A DNA stretch of 56,193 nucleotides from a virus: positions 1 to 56,193 of IMG/VR virus record IMGVR_UViG_3300033141_000787, one strand, 5' to 3'. Positions within the stretch are counted from its first letter, which is position 1. The number at the start of each line of letters is the position of its first letter. Below the pieces are notes generated by a model. It saw only the letters and a list, made by a program, of their open reading frames with translations, had not been told where the DNA came from and did not search any database. Below, one piece after another: positions 44,877 through 54,911 of this stretch. Made by a program: the position numbers and the translations under genes.

Positions 44877-46516
44877 CTGTAAACACTTTCAACATTACCG
44901 CTCCTCCAAAACAGTTAGCTAAGGAGGAGCAATTACTTGAGTTAGGACGTACAAACTTAATAGCCTATGGTAAGCTGTTCCTGCCTGGCGACTTCAAGAA
45001 AACCAAGACCCCGTTCTTTCATTATGAAATAGCGGACGCATATCTTGATGAATTAATACGCCAGCTTGCAGTTATCATAGCTCGTGGGCATGGTAAGACT
45101 GTGCTTACTAAGGCTTTTCTCCTTCATAAGATAACTTACTACAATCCCAAAGAAGGTCCTCCTCCATTAATGGCTTGGATAGCAGACACTATAGATAAGG
45201 TCTATAACAATATGGACTATATAGATAAACAGATAAGATTCAATAGCCGTATAAGACGCTATTTTGGAGACCTTAGTGGTAAACGTAGAGGCCTTAAATG
45301 GTCAGAACATTATAAGGAATTCGTTAATGGTGTAGCTCTGATAGCACGTTCTAACACAAAAGGCGTACGTGGTGAAAGTAAAGGTAATGTATTAGGAGGT
45401 TCTGAGCGTTTCCACCTTATTGTACTTGATGACATAGAGAACGAGAAGAACACTATAACGTATGAAGCCCGTGAATATATTAAGCGTGAAGTAACAAACG
45501 CTATATTCCCAGCTTTAGAACCTAATATAGGCCGTCTAATATTTAATGGAACTCCGGTACATAACGACTCTCTATGCCAGAATATACTTGACGGCTGGAA
45601 TAAAGCAATACGTGATGGTACAACAGACAACTATTCCTGGAAGGTTATTAGCTATAGTGCTACTCAGCCTAATATGCCTGGTGGTGTATTATGGCCTGAC
45701 TACTTTCCTAAAGAACGGCTTGAGGAACGCCGTAAATTCTATCTTGATACAGTCGGCTCAGACGCCGGTTACTACCAAGAGTACGAGCTTAAAGTCATTA
45801 GCGATTCAACCCGTATATGGGGCAGAGACCATTACAAGATACATAATTGCAGTTACTACTATGACGAGGAACTACAGCACAGTTTCTTAGTAAACGACCA
45901 TGGAGTAAAGATACCAGTACATTGTTTTCTTGGTAGTGACCCTGCTACAGATATAGATACAAGAAACAGCGATAAGAACGTAATCTTAATAATAGCAGTA
46001 GACAAAGATACCAATATCTATGTATTAGAGTATGTATCAGAACTTAGTATACCAGAAGTAGGTATATATGACGCTAACGGTAATCTTATAGGTGATAAAG
46101 GAGTAACTGAGCATATAGTCGAGCTTTATGACCGTTATCATTGCAAGAATGGAACATTGGAAGATGTAGCTATGACCCGTGGCGTATGGAATAATCTTGA
46201 CGCCTATAAGGTACGTCATAATAGGCATGATATATTAATTATACCAGAGCAGCCACAAGGCCGTGAAAAGTTAAATAAGATACAAGCCGGACTTAGTACT
46301 CACTTCTCACACCGTAGAATATATCTCAGAGAAGATATGTGGGAATTAAGAGAACAGATAGAGTCATTCGGCAAATCTATGGCCCATGATGACGTAATAG
46401 AAGCACTCTATTTTGCTACACGTAATATGCAAGCACCAAATGAACTCGAAAATAAATACGGTGTATATAAACGTAGACGCCGTAAATTTCATATAAAAAG
46501 CTGGACTGTATTATAA
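44873..46516 (+). CDS. terL: Terminase large subunit
   Basis: The 547-residue DNA-packaging motor has the ATPase with Walker A ARGHGKT at 70-76, a Walker B LIVLDD ending at 186-187 followed by IENEKN, and an RNase-H-like nuclease with GSDPATDID near 354 and HDDVIEAL near the C-terminus. It drives DNA into the procapsid and cuts it to length. The start overlaps the mini-gene (ATGA). Confidence 0.95.
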   Translation: MTVNTFNITAPPKQLAKEEQLLELGRTNLIAYGKLFLPGDFKKTKTPFFHYEIADAYLDELIRQLAVIIARGHGKTVLTKAFLLHKITYYNPKEGPPPLMAWIADTIDKVYNNMDYIDKQIRFNSRIRRYFGDLSGKRRGLKWSEHYKEFVNGVALIARSNTKGVRGESKGNVLGGSERFHLIVLDDIENEKNTITYEAREYIKREVTNAIFPALEPNIGRLIFNGTPVHNDSLCQNILDGWNKAIRDGTTDNYSWKVISYSATQPNMPGGVLWPDYFPKERLEERRKFYLDTVGSDAGYYQEYELKVISDSTRIWGRDHYKIHNCSYYYDEELQHSFLVNDHGVKIPVHCFLGSDPATDIDTRNSDKNVILIIAVDKDTNIYVLEYVSELSIPEVGIYDANGNLIGDKGVTEHIVELYDRYHCKNGTLEDVAMTRGVWNNLDAYKVRHNRHDILIIPEQPQGREKLNKIQAGLSTHFSHRRIYLREDMWELREQIESFGKSMAHDDVIEALYFATRNMQAPNELENKYGVYKRRRRKFHIKSWTVL

Positions 46517-46532
46517 ACATAAGGAGTAGATT

Positions 46533-48785
46533 ATGGCTAAGAAATTATCTAAGAAGGAGAAAGCCAAGACCAACTATACGTTATATAAGAATATACGTAA
46601 TGGGCCTTGGCAAAAATGGCGTGAGGACAGCCAGGAGTCTTACGACTTCAGCCTCGGAGACCAGCTTACTAAAAAGGAGCTGGACGACCTCAAAAAGGCT
46701 GGTATGCCTACTTTTATTGTAGACAAGATAAGCCAGTCTATTGAAGTACTTAAATACTTTATTACCGCTAATAATCCTGAGTTTACAGCTATCGGCACAG
46801 AGCTTAGTGATGACAGGTTAGCTCAAGTACATCAAGCAGTATTAAAGCATATCATGTATACATCAGGATTTAAGGGAGTATTCGGTAGTGTAATATCTGA
46901 TGCCTTATCAAAATCCGTTGGTTATCTGATGTGCTATATAGACCCTGACCTTGATAATGGAAACGGTGAAGTACTGATACGTAACTTAAACCCATGGGAC
47001 GTATATCCTGACCCGTCAAGTGTAGATATTATGTACAGAGATGCAGAATATATACTTGTCAGGAAACTATTTACCAAGAACACCCTTATAAATATGCTGC
47101 CAGACTATGAGTCTGTTATAAAGAAAGCTATACCTGGGGATATAAATAAGGAAGATTATTCTGGTAAAGACTCGGACGAAAGCAACTCTATACAGCCTTG
47201 GGATATATCAAATACAATAGATAAGGAAGGTTCTACGCAGACATTAATAGATTACTATGAGAAATACTTCAAGAAACGTGTCAAATACTGGACTTTAACT
47301 ATACGAGAGGAGCTTGATGAATCTCAGCTTGAACAAGTTAATAAGAACATAGAAGCTGAAATGGCTAACTTCCAGAGACAAATCATGACTGAGGTTGAAA
47401 GTAAGTCAATAGATATTAAAGATGCCATGAAACGTGGTGATATATCTAAGGAACGTGCAGAATTTGACCTGAAGCAATTACAGGAACAGGCAGCTCAGAT
47501 GATTGAGCAGCATAGAACCGACCTAATTAATCAGGTTGTAGCTTCAATAAGTAAGACTGAAGTGCGTGTAATAAGTGATGATGAGTACAAGCTGCTCATT
47601 AAAAACAAAGACTTAAAGGATAGAATAATAAAAGCTGTAGACTATTGGGAAACTCGTATTGGGGTAATTGCATCGGTAGGAGCTGACACCTTCTTATATG
47701 AGACTACCTTACCGATAAGTGATTACCCCATTGTACCTATACCTTATACGCATACTGGTACTCCATACCCAATCTCGGCAGTACGCAAGGTAGTAGGTAA
47801 ACAGCGTGAAGTTAATAAGACTCATCAGCTTATGGTATATAATGCGACTCTCGGTTCTTCATTACGCTGGACTCACGAACAAGGAGCTATACCAGATGAA
47901 GAGGAATGGGACGCCAAATCCTCTGTTCCTGGTGCACGTCTTGTATATAATAAGGGATTCAATCCACCTACACCTGTACAGCCTATGCAATTAAACTCAG
48001 CTTTCTATGATATAGCTACTAAGGGAGAACGTGATATAGAGGAAGGTCTCGGAGTATCTCCATTTAGTATGGGAACTGAAGTACCTTCACATATACCTTA
48101 CCGTGGTTTATTGCAATGGGACGAGGCTTCAACACGTAGAATCCGTGCATGGGTAACCAACGTATTAGAGCCTGCCTTAGAACAGTTTGGTAAAGTTCTT
48201 ACTCAATTTGCTCAATATCACTATGACACCGAGAAGGTAATACGTCTTGTAGACCCAGACACAAGTAATATCGAGGAATATAAGATTAACGTGCCTGTAT
48301 ATGATTCTTTAGGCTCAGTAGTATCTCGCTATAACGACTATCAGTCAACACGCTTTGACGTAAGAATAGTATCCGGCTCTACCTTGCCAAAGAATAGACG
48401 TATGGAAGCTGCTGAAGTTATGGAATATTATAAACTTGGAGCTGTTGACGATATAGCTTTACTTGCTGCATCAAGTATACCAAATAAGGAGGCTATCATA
48501 GCACGTAAATCAATGTACTCACATCTGAAAAGCATGAATGATGCTCTTGAGCAGCAGGTCAAAGAAATGGCCGGAACTATAGAAACACTAAAACGCCAGT
48601 TAGTACAGGCCGGTATTAAAGTCCAAGTCAAGGAAGCTGACGCAGAACTTAGCAAGATAGTAGCTGACCATAAAGCAGCTCTTAGAGCAGCCGAAGCTCG
48701 CTATAGAATGGAGCTGCGTACAGCAGGCTCTGAGGCAAAACGTGTCGTAAAGGAGGCTAAAATTAATAAAGCTAAGAAAGAATAA
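46533..48785 (+). CDS. Portal protein, P22-type
   Basis: The 750-residue protein forms the dodecameric DNA portal. The N-terminal core (YDFSLGDQLTKKELDDLKKAGMP, IDPDLDNGNGEVLIRNLNPWDVYPDPSS) matches P22-like portals; a helical C-terminal barrel (about 650-745) with coiled-coil residues (DALEQQVKEMAGTIETLKRQL) is typical. AAGGAG precedes the ATG. Confidence 0.9.
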   Translation: MAKKLSKKEKAKTNYTLYKNIRNGPWQKWREDSQESYDFSLGDQLTKKELDDLKKAGMPTFIVDKISQSIEVLKYFITANNPEFTAIGTELSDDRLAQVHQAVLKHIMYTSGFKGVFGSVISDALSKSVGYLMCYIDPDLDNGNGEVLIRNLNPWDVYPDPSSVDIMYRDAEYILVRKLFTKNTLINMLPDYESVIKKAIPGDINKEDYSGKDSDESNSIQPWDISNTIDKEGSTQTLIDYYEKYFKKRVKYWTLTIREELDESQLEQVNKNIEAEMANFQRQIMTEVESKSIDIKDAMKRGDISKERAEFDLKQLQEQAAQMIEQHRTDLINQVVASISKTEVRVISDDEYKLLIKNKDLKDRIIKAVDYWETRIGVIASVGADTFLYETTLPISDYPIVPIPYTHTGTPYPISAVRKVVGKQREVNKTHQLMVYNATLGSSLRWTHEQGAIPDEEEWDAKSSVPGARLVYNKGFNPPTPVQPMQLNSAFYDIATKGERDIEEGLGVSPFSMGTEVPSHIPYRGLLQWDEASTRRIRAWVTNVLEPALEQFGKVLTQFAQYHYDTEKVIRLVDPDTSNIEEYKINVPVYDSLGSVVSRYNDYQSTRFDVRIVSGSTLPKNRRMEAAEVMEYYKLGAVDDIALLAASSIPNKEAIIARKSMYSHLKSMNDALEQQVKEMAGTIETLKRQLVQAGIKVQVKEADAELSKIVADHKAALRAAEARYRMELRTAGSEAKRVVKEAKINKAKKE

Positions 48786-48810
48786 ACTAAAATAAATAAA
48801 TTAAGTTTAC

Positions 48811-48839
48811 TTGACATACGCTTAATACGTATGTATATT
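48811..48839 (+). promoter_or_regulatory. Consensus sigma-70 promoter for scaffold and capsid
   Basis: TTGACA (48811-48816), exactly 17 bases, then TATATT (48834-48839). Transcription should start near 48846 and enter a 60-base leader with an 8-bp hairpin (48861-48885). A dedicated promoter here would raise capsid and scaffold output above the terminase and portal. Confidence 0.85.
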
Positions 48840-48860
48840 GTGTTAGTACTAAATGTTTAA

Positions 48861-48885
48861 GTAGTATCTTATAATAGGATACTAC
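48861..48885 (+). promoter_or_regulatory. 5' leader hairpin of scaffold/capsid mRNA
   Basis: GTAGTATC (48861-48868) pairs with GATACTAC (48878-48885), loop 9 bases. It begins about 15 bases after the expected start point and ends 10 bases before AAGGAGG. It probably protects the message or sets the 5' end. Confidence 0.55.
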
Positions 48886-48906
48886 AGAAATCTTAAGGAG
48901 GTTAAT

Positions 48907-49800
48907 ATGACAGCAATAACGGATAAAGGTGATGCCCAAAAGGTTACACCTCCCGTAACAACATCGACTGGAACTGGTGATGACAGCACCAAAAGTGCAG
49001 GAATAATAACACCTGAGCCAGTTAAAGACGGTGACAAACAGAACCAGTACACAACTGAAGAACTGTTAAAGCTGTACTCCGAGTCTTCAAAAGAGGCTAA
49101 GAGATTATATGCTTTAACGAAAGAGCAGGAAGCCAAGCTCAAAGAATTCGAGAACGCTATAGAACAGATGTCAAACAAGTATCAGGAAGTAGAACCTTGG
49201 CTTAAAGCTCTTGAAAACCCTGATTTTGTTAGATACATTAGCAATTATGACCCCCAAAAGGGGACTGCTGATGTAAAACCCGATAGTACTAATTACGGTC
49301 TTGGCGATAATTTTGAGGATTTTGAACCACGTGATATGTGGAATCCTACTACGCCATCGGGAAAATTCTTTGCTGACGCTGTTGCGAAACAGGTCAAAGA
49401 TATTCTTAACCAAGAATTATCTGTACGTGATGAGCAGGCAAAGGAGGAAAAACTTAGAGAAAGAGCTGCTGTAGAAATAGAACGTCAGATTGATGACTTT
49501 GTCAAAGATAATCCTCACATTAAACGTGAAGATGTAGAAGCTGCTTTAGAAGCTGCCAAAAGCAGACCACTTACAGTAGCTGACATCTATTATACAATTA
49601 ATAGAGACAAAATAAATGAGGAGATAAGACGTTCTACCTTGGAAGAGGTACAGAACAAACGACTGAAAACAGTCGCCACTCCGTATCCGTTAGCAGTTGC
49701 TGCCTCTGATGGTGATGATGATAAAGCTCCGCCAGACCGAATGTATGATATGTTGGCCAGAAATTTGAATGTAATGGGTATTACACCAGAGGCTATCTAA
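48907..49800 (+). CDS. Capsid scaffolding protein
   Basis: The 297-residue protein is acidic and mainly helical: a disordered Thr/Pro/Gly-rich N-terminus, a coiled coil (KEAKRLYALTKEQEAKLKEFENAIEQM) and helical middle (EQAKEEKLRERAAVEIERQID). Position directly before the major capsid gene, composition and a strong promoter fit a scaffold. No direct sequence homology is claimed. Confidence 0.75.
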   Translation: MTAITDKGDAQKVTPPVTTSTGTGDDSTKSAGIITPEPVKDGDKQNQYTTEELLKLYSESSKEAKRLYALTKEQEAKLKEFENAIEQMSNKYQEVEPWLKALENPDFVRYISNYDPQKGTADVKPDSTNYGLGDNFEDFEPRDMWNPTTPSGKFFADAVAKQVKDILNQELSVRDEQAKEEKLRERAAVEIERQIDDFVKDNPHIKREDVEAALEAAKSRPLTVADIYYTINRDKINEEIRRSTLEEVQNKRLKTVATPYPLAVAASDGDDDKAPPDRMYDMLARNLNVMGITPEAI

Positions 49801-49844
49801 ACCGATTGTAGCCTCCTTACTAATACCCTAATAAGGAGGTTAAT

Positions 49845-51374
49845 ATGACTACACCTTACACTTCTTCGGACTTTAACGTAACAGATAATGACGCTACGTT
49901 AAATGTTGGAGACCTTAGGCGTGGGTATGCGTTTACATCTGCAAAACTTGCAACACTTAACGTAAACCAGGATAAGCTGTTCCATATTCTTGCGACTATG
50001 CGTAATGAGCCTACTCCTGATTCCCAGTTTAAGATTCTTGAGGAAAGACCATTCCATTGGCGTAGATATGGTTATGTAGTAGCACATAAAACATGGACGG
50101 GTTCAGGTAGTGTTCCCGTAAGTGGCTATTCTGCTACTGCTGATATTTCTGCCCACAGCCTGGAAACCGCTGGAAGCTACGTAGCCCTTAAAGTAGGTAC
50201 TGACTATAAGTCTGAGGGTAATGTAGGAAACATCTTTGGACAGTCAAACAATAAGGTTGCAGTAGGTGATGCTGGTACATTACCCGTATTTTTTACAAAG
50301 AACCAGAATATTAAAGTTTGTACTTCAAGTGCTGTAGATGACTTACTACCTGACGATTACTTTATAGCTAAAGTATTAGATGTTCAGACATCAGGTAACT
50401 ATGCTTATATTGGAGTTGAAATAGTTCGTCCACTTGCTGACGCCAATAATAAGTACTTGTGTTCATTTACAGATGCCACAACTCCAATATCTAATACATA
50501 CGCTTATGCCCACGGTACTACAGTAGGCGATACCAAGAAAGCACTTGATGGTATGAAACTTACTATTGTAGGTAATGCTTACGCTCCTGGTAGTGGTCTC
50601 CCTGATTACTACAATGACCAGCCATTCTCAACCCGTTATGGCTATACTATGATTTTGAAATGTGCTTACGGTATGGATAATACTGCTCGTGCTACAGAAT
50701 ACAAGATAGTCAAGAACGAGTTTGAGCGTAACTGGACTCGTACCTTAATGGCGTTTAAATGGGATATTGCTAATGAAATCTACTTCTCTACACTTTATAG
50801 AGAATCTGATGGAACTCAGCATACCCAAGGAATTGTTGATTGGGCTATAAACTACGGTAATGTATTCCAGATGGATTCCACCAAGTCAGAAGATGATTTC
50901 ATAGAAGATTTCTCCACACTGCTTGACCCAAGATTTAATCCTATTAGCAATTATCTGTTTGTAGTTCCTACTTACTGGTTTAATTTCTTCTTCAAACTTG
51001 GAACAGGCGGATACAACTACAATACTCTGATGCTTGGAAACGCTACAGATAATCGTGGTGCTCTCTATGGTATTAACTTCGCAGGTAAAGCAAGAATAGG
51101 TAATGCTCAGATATTCCAGTACAGTACATATCATGGTACAATAAACGTTATGGAAGATATTCATTTGAACGGTACTCCTGTAAAGATGCTTGCTATTCCT
51201 ATGAATAACATCAAGTATCGTCCTCTTAAAGGTAACGGAATTGACCGTGACGTTTATATCATAGAAGGTATTCAGACTCTTGAGAAAACAGGAGTAGATG
51301 CCTATGTAAACCATGGTATTGTTGAGTTTGGTATTGAGACTGTATTGCCTGAAACTTGGGGAATCTGGTTATAA
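49845..51374 (+). CDS. Major capsid protein
   Basis: The 509-residue protein follows the scaffold and has AAGGAGG upstream. FKILEERPFHWRRYGYVVAHKTW near the N-terminus and the beta-rich, Gly-rich body with long alternating strands are in keeping with a HK97-fold coat protein of the P22/N4 kind. A single copy of this size next to the scaffold leaves little doubt about its role. Confidence 0.85.
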   Translation: MTTPYTSSDFNVTDNDATLNVGDLRRGYAFTSAKLATLNVNQDKLFHILATMRNEPTPDSQFKILEERPFHWRRYGYVVAHKTWTGSGSVPVSGYSATADISAHSLETAGSYVALKVGTDYKSEGNVGNIFGQSNNKVAVGDAGTLPVFFTKNQNIKVCTSSAVDDLLPDDYFIAKVLDVQTSGNYAYIGVEIVRPLADANNKYLCSFTDATTPISNTYAYAHGTTVGDTKKALDGMKLTIVGNAYAPGSGLPDYYNDQPFSTRYGYTMILKCAYGMDNTARATEYKIVKNEFERNWTRTLMAFKWDIANEIYFSTLYRESDGTQHTQGIVDWAINYGNVFQMDSTKSEDDFIEDFSTLLDPRFNPISNYLFVVPTYWFNFFFKLGTGGYNYNTLMLGNATDNRGALYGINFAGKARIGNAQIFQYSTYHGTINVMEDIHLNGTPVKMLAIPMNNIKYRPLKGNGIDRDVYIIEGIQTLEKTGVDAYVNHGIVEFGIETVLPETWGIWL

Positions 51375-51398
51375 TAAAGCCCAATTAAGGAGGTTATT

Positions 51399-51794
51399 AT
51401 GGGTAACGTTTATCTTGACGGAAAGAATGGATTTGCTATAGATGAGGATAGGCTGGCTGATTTTACAGTCTGCCCTCGGATTAGTGCTGAAGTTGCCCTG
51501 GACGCTACAGGAACTACTAACTTGATAGAAGTTCCGCCAGGGACATTAATTACTAAGGTAGCATTGTGGAATAACAGCGATACCGCACTTGGTGGAGCTG
51601 CTGATGTAGATGTCGGACTCTCAGGAGATACCGATAAATTCATCGACGGCCTTGCAGAGCTCGTAGCTAACGATATAACAATATCTTCAACCGGAGCTTA
51701 TACCGCAAATGGTGATACGGTTTCTATTACAGTTAATACTGCTGCTGCTGCTGGCTCTACTGGTAAAGTGTTGGTATGGTATACACATCCTTAA
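51399..51794 (+). CDS. Small capsid-associated (decoration-like) protein
   Basis: The 131-residue protein is beta-rich (SAEVALDATGTTNLIEVPPGTLITKVALWNNSD, TGAYTANGDTVSITVNTAAA). It is next to the coat gene, with AAGGAGG, and ends just before the cruciform at 51800. Small decoration or head-fibre proteins of other phages occupy this place. Role inferred. Confidence 0.6.
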   Translation: MGNVYLDGKNGFAIDEDRLADFTVCPRISAEVALDATGTTNLIEVPPGTLITKVALWNNSDTALGGAADVDVGLSGDTDKFIDGLAELVANDITISSTGAYTANGDTVSITVNTAAAAGSTGKVLVWYTHP

Positions 51795-51799
51795 TATAG

Positions 51800-51914
51800 T
51801 ATTGGTGTGAATGACGTAGGGCATTTTATCTTAAAATACCCACAAAGCCGCGATGACCTGACTGATTTTAAGTCAGACTTTTATAACGCTCTACGTCATA
51901 TCACCAATATTTTT
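51800..51914 (+). ncRNA. Long cruciform between capsid and neck genes
   Basis: TATTGGTG (51800-51807) and ATGACGTAG (51811-51819) pair with CTACGTCAT (51891-51899) and CACCAATA (51902-51909), 17 bp with one small internal loop. The enclosed part forms two further hairpins, ATTTTA/TAAAAT (51823-51837) and CTGACT/AGTCAG (51858-51876). The outer stem is followed by TTTTT (51910-51914). It could be a strong partial terminator, an RNase III site or a structured RNA. The next gene has only a weak ribosome binding site. Confidence 0.65.
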
Positions 51915-51931
51915 AATAGAGTGAGTAAATT

Positions 51932-54904
51932 ATGGCAATTGATTTAGATACAAGAGTTACTCAGCTATCAGGTAGCATAATTGTAGACTCTAATACATTA
52001 CATCAATGGTATGTTGATGCAAGCATCGATATTATCAATAGACTTAAAGTTATTAACCCAGCGGAGCTTAATAACTTTGGTACTACTACATACGATATTA
52101 CTGATGCCTCTGGAGTTGTAGTATTTGACTATGGTGGTTTAGGCGGCATAGACCTATTATATGTATCACGTAATGGCTATATCTGTACTAAGATACCTGT
52201 TACAATGAAACAGAAGGCTGCCGACCCTAACTCTATATATTATGCTACTAAGAAGCACCCAGTATATTATGTCGAGAATAGCCGTGTATATGTATTACCT
52301 ACACCTACATCGTCTGAGACTGCTTCGGTAGTAGTGCTCGATACACCAGACTATCTGCCAGTATCAAGTACAGAGGATATACAAAATGTTCCTGATAAGT
52401 TTAACTACTTAATAGTCTTATATGCCGCTATGCAGAATGCTTTGAGCCATATCAGCAATATATCTATACAATCAGATATTACAGTACCGAGCGTTCCAGT
52501 ATTTGATGGCTTATCTACTACAAGTCAGTCATTACCTACTATGGAAACAGTAGATAGACTTGTATTACCTGTATCACCTGATATAACTGATATAGATTTT
52601 AGTGAAGTTGACTATACTCCAGTATTCGTACACCCTGTAGCAATATCGCTGCCTACACTTTCATTAGGTGATGACCTTACAATAGCTTCATTTACGCAGA
52701 CAACTATTGCACCTACTCCTCCAAGTATAACAATAGGTGATGGAACTGTAGCAGAATTTGATACTCCTCCTACATTTAATCCGCCCGTATTGACTTTATC
52801 TGATGCTCCTTCACCTACGAATATTACATTGCCGTCGTCTCCTTCAATAGACTCTTATATTACTGTAACTGAGTCTCTGCCTACTTGGACTGTTGTGAGT
52901 GCACCTACTCTGCCTACTGCCCCCGCTGATGCGGATATAGATTTCTCGTCTATACCTTCTACTCCGAGCTTTAGTCCACCCTCATTATTGGTATTGCCTG
53001 CTGTACCTGATATTGATATTAATGTTACTAAGAGCCTATCAAGTATAGCATCAATAGGTGATATAACCTTGCCTGCATTGACATTGCCGGAAAGTCCAAC
53101 AATTCCAGCTTTGAGTGTAACTGCCACAGTCCCGACTACTCCTTCAGACCCTAACTATACTGATTATGGTGTAATAAATATTAGCCACTCACTACCAACA
53201 TACAATGCTCCGACTCCTCCTACATCATTTAGTACGTTAATGTCATCTACTGATACCTATATAGATACTGATGAAGATATTGAATTGGCTACAGCTAAAC
53301 TAAACCAGTTAAAAGAGGATATAGACGCTTATATATCAGATATTAAGAAAGAGCTTGATAGATGTAATACATCAATAATGTCTTATAAGGCCGAAATAGA
53401 TTATGGTATAGCTGATTCAAGTAGACAACTCACATACGAGGATAAGGAATATTTAGCTAAACTCTCTAAATTTAGTACTGATATTAGCAGGTATCAAGCT
53501 GAGATTAATGAGCAAGTAGCTGAATATGTCAACACCTATCTGAATGGGACACTTAAAGTATGGGAAATACAGACTCAGGCTGCTATTGCCGAATATCAAG
53601 CTAAGGCAGGAGCTGAGATACAGAAGTATGTAGCTGAGTCTAAGGCCGGTACTGCCGAAGTAGAAGCTCTGATATACAGTACTGAATTGCAGAAAGAATC
53701 CGCTACTAATACCCTTAAACTGCAAAAATATAGTGATGTTGTTGCAGCTAAGATAAATGAGTATAAAGCTGAGCTTGATAAAGCAGTAAATGAGTATACA
53801 GCTTCATTCAAGAATTGGGAAACTGAAATTACTAAGGCTATAAGTACTTATCAGGTTGAAACAGGATATGACCTTAGTAAGTACTCTGCTGAGGTGCAGG
53901 CCGTACTTGGCGAACATTCAGCCAATCTTAATAACATGGTACAAGAGTTTAGAGCTGGACTTGATAAGTATATCACTGACTTACAGTACGTAAATACCAA
54001 TAATGATAGAGTCCTAAACAAATATCTGGCAGACATTAACAAGTATAATATTGAGGTTAATAGCACACTACAGAAATGGTCTCTGGAAAATATACAGTCA
54101 GCACAGACTAATTGGATTACTCAGAGACAGACTGATATTAGTAAATTCCAGCTTGATATTCAGAATGCCTTAAATGAATTCAATGAAGCTAATACTCAGT
54201 ATCAGGCAGATATACAGAAGAAAATACTTGAAGCTACTAACTCAATGACAAGTGATATTGAAACAGTACGAGCAGAGCTTAATAAATACTCCGAACAGTT
54301 AGCTCAGTATCAGATTGATGTTAACACCGAGCTTCAAGAGTATCTACAGAAGGACGTTCAAACTGCATTATCTAAGTGGGTAGAAAAGCGTAGAAATCTT
54401 CTTGACGAGTTCAGGATTAAGTCCGATAATGCTATTAACAAATATAACAGCGAGCTTAACGAAGCCATTAATAAGTACCAGCTCGATATTCAGGTATGGG
54501 CTAAACAGATAGATAAAGCATTAAATGACTATAGTATCAAAACAGGCCTTAACGTTGATGTATACAAAACTGAAGTACAGGCCATTATTAGCAAGCATAC
54601 TGAAGATATTAACAACGTAGCTGCTACCTTCAATGCAGAACTTAGTAAATACACCGCCGAAATTAATAAGATAGATGCAGAGAATAAGAATAAACTTGCT
54701 GAGTATGCTGCTGATATTCAGCTATTTAATGGCCGTGTAAATGCTGAAGTAAGCAAGATGCAGCTTAATCTTCAGAAAGTAAATATAGAGCAGGCTAAAT
54801 ATACAGAACTTTATAGGTCATTACGTACACAGTATGAACAAGGCTTCTTGCCATTCCAGATACGGAATGATAGAGGCTATCAGTCTATAAATCCAATATT
54901 ATGA
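51932..54904 (+). CDS. Large neck/fibre protein with connector-like head and coiled-coil shaft
   Basis: The 990-residue protein has three zones. Residues 1-170 (VDSNTLHQWYVDASIDIINRL, VYYVENSRVYVLPTPTS) look like a tail tubular A/adaptor domain. Residues 190-430 form an extended linker of Pro, Thr, Ser and Asp (TPPTFNPPVLTLS repeats). Residues 440-970 are a long, almost uninterrupted helix with repeats of the YxxEIxxxxxEY kind and no heptad breaks, probably a trimeric shaft. It may build the neck whiskers or a tail spike base. Confidence 0.6.
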   Translation: MAIDLDTRVTQLSGSIIVDSNTLHQWYVDASIDIINRLKVINPAELNNFGTTTYDITDASGVVVFDYGGLGGIDLLYVSRNGYICTKIPVTMKQKAADPNSIYYATKKHPVYYVENSRVYVLPTPTSSETASVVVLDTPDYLPVSSTEDIQNVPDKFNYLIVLYAAMQNALSHISNISIQSDITVPSVPVFDGLSTTSQSLPTMETVDRLVLPVSPDITDIDFSEVDYTPVFVHPVAISLPTLSLGDDLTIASFTQTTIAPTPPSITIGDGTVAEFDTPPTFNPPVLTLSDAPSPTNITLPSSPSIDSYITVTESLPTWTVVSAPTLPTAPADADIDFSSIPSTPSFSPPSLLVLPAVPDIDINVTKSLSSIASIGDITLPALTLPESPTIPALSVTATVPTTPSDPNYTDYGVINISHSLPTYNAPTPPTSFSTLMSSTDTYIDTDEDIELATAKLNQLKEDIDAYISDIKKELDRCNTSIMSYKAEIDYGIADSSRQLTYEDKEYLAKLSKFSTDISRYQAEINEQVAEYVNTYLNGTLKVWEIQTQAAIAEYQAKAGAEIQKYVAESKAGTAEVEALIYSTELQKESATNTLKLQKYSDVVAAKINEYKAELDKAVNEYTASFKNWETEITKAISTYQVETGYDLSKYSAEVQAVLGEHSANLNNMVQEFRAGLDKYITDLQYVNTNNDRVLNKYLADINKYNIEVNSTLQKWSLENIQSAQTNWITQRQTDISKFQLDIQNALNEFNEANTQYQADIQKKILEATNSMTSDIETVRAELNKYSEQLAQYQIDVNTELQEYLQKDVQTALSKWVEKRRNLLDEFRIKSDNAINKYNSELNEAINKYQLDIQVWAKQIDKALNDYSIKTGLNVDVYKTEVQAIISKHTEDINNVAATFNAELSKYTAEINKIDAENKNKLAEYAADIQLFNGRVNAEVSKMQLNLQKVNIEQAKYTELYRSLRTQYEQGFLPFQIRNDRGYQSINPIL

Positions 54905-54911
54905 GGTAGTT

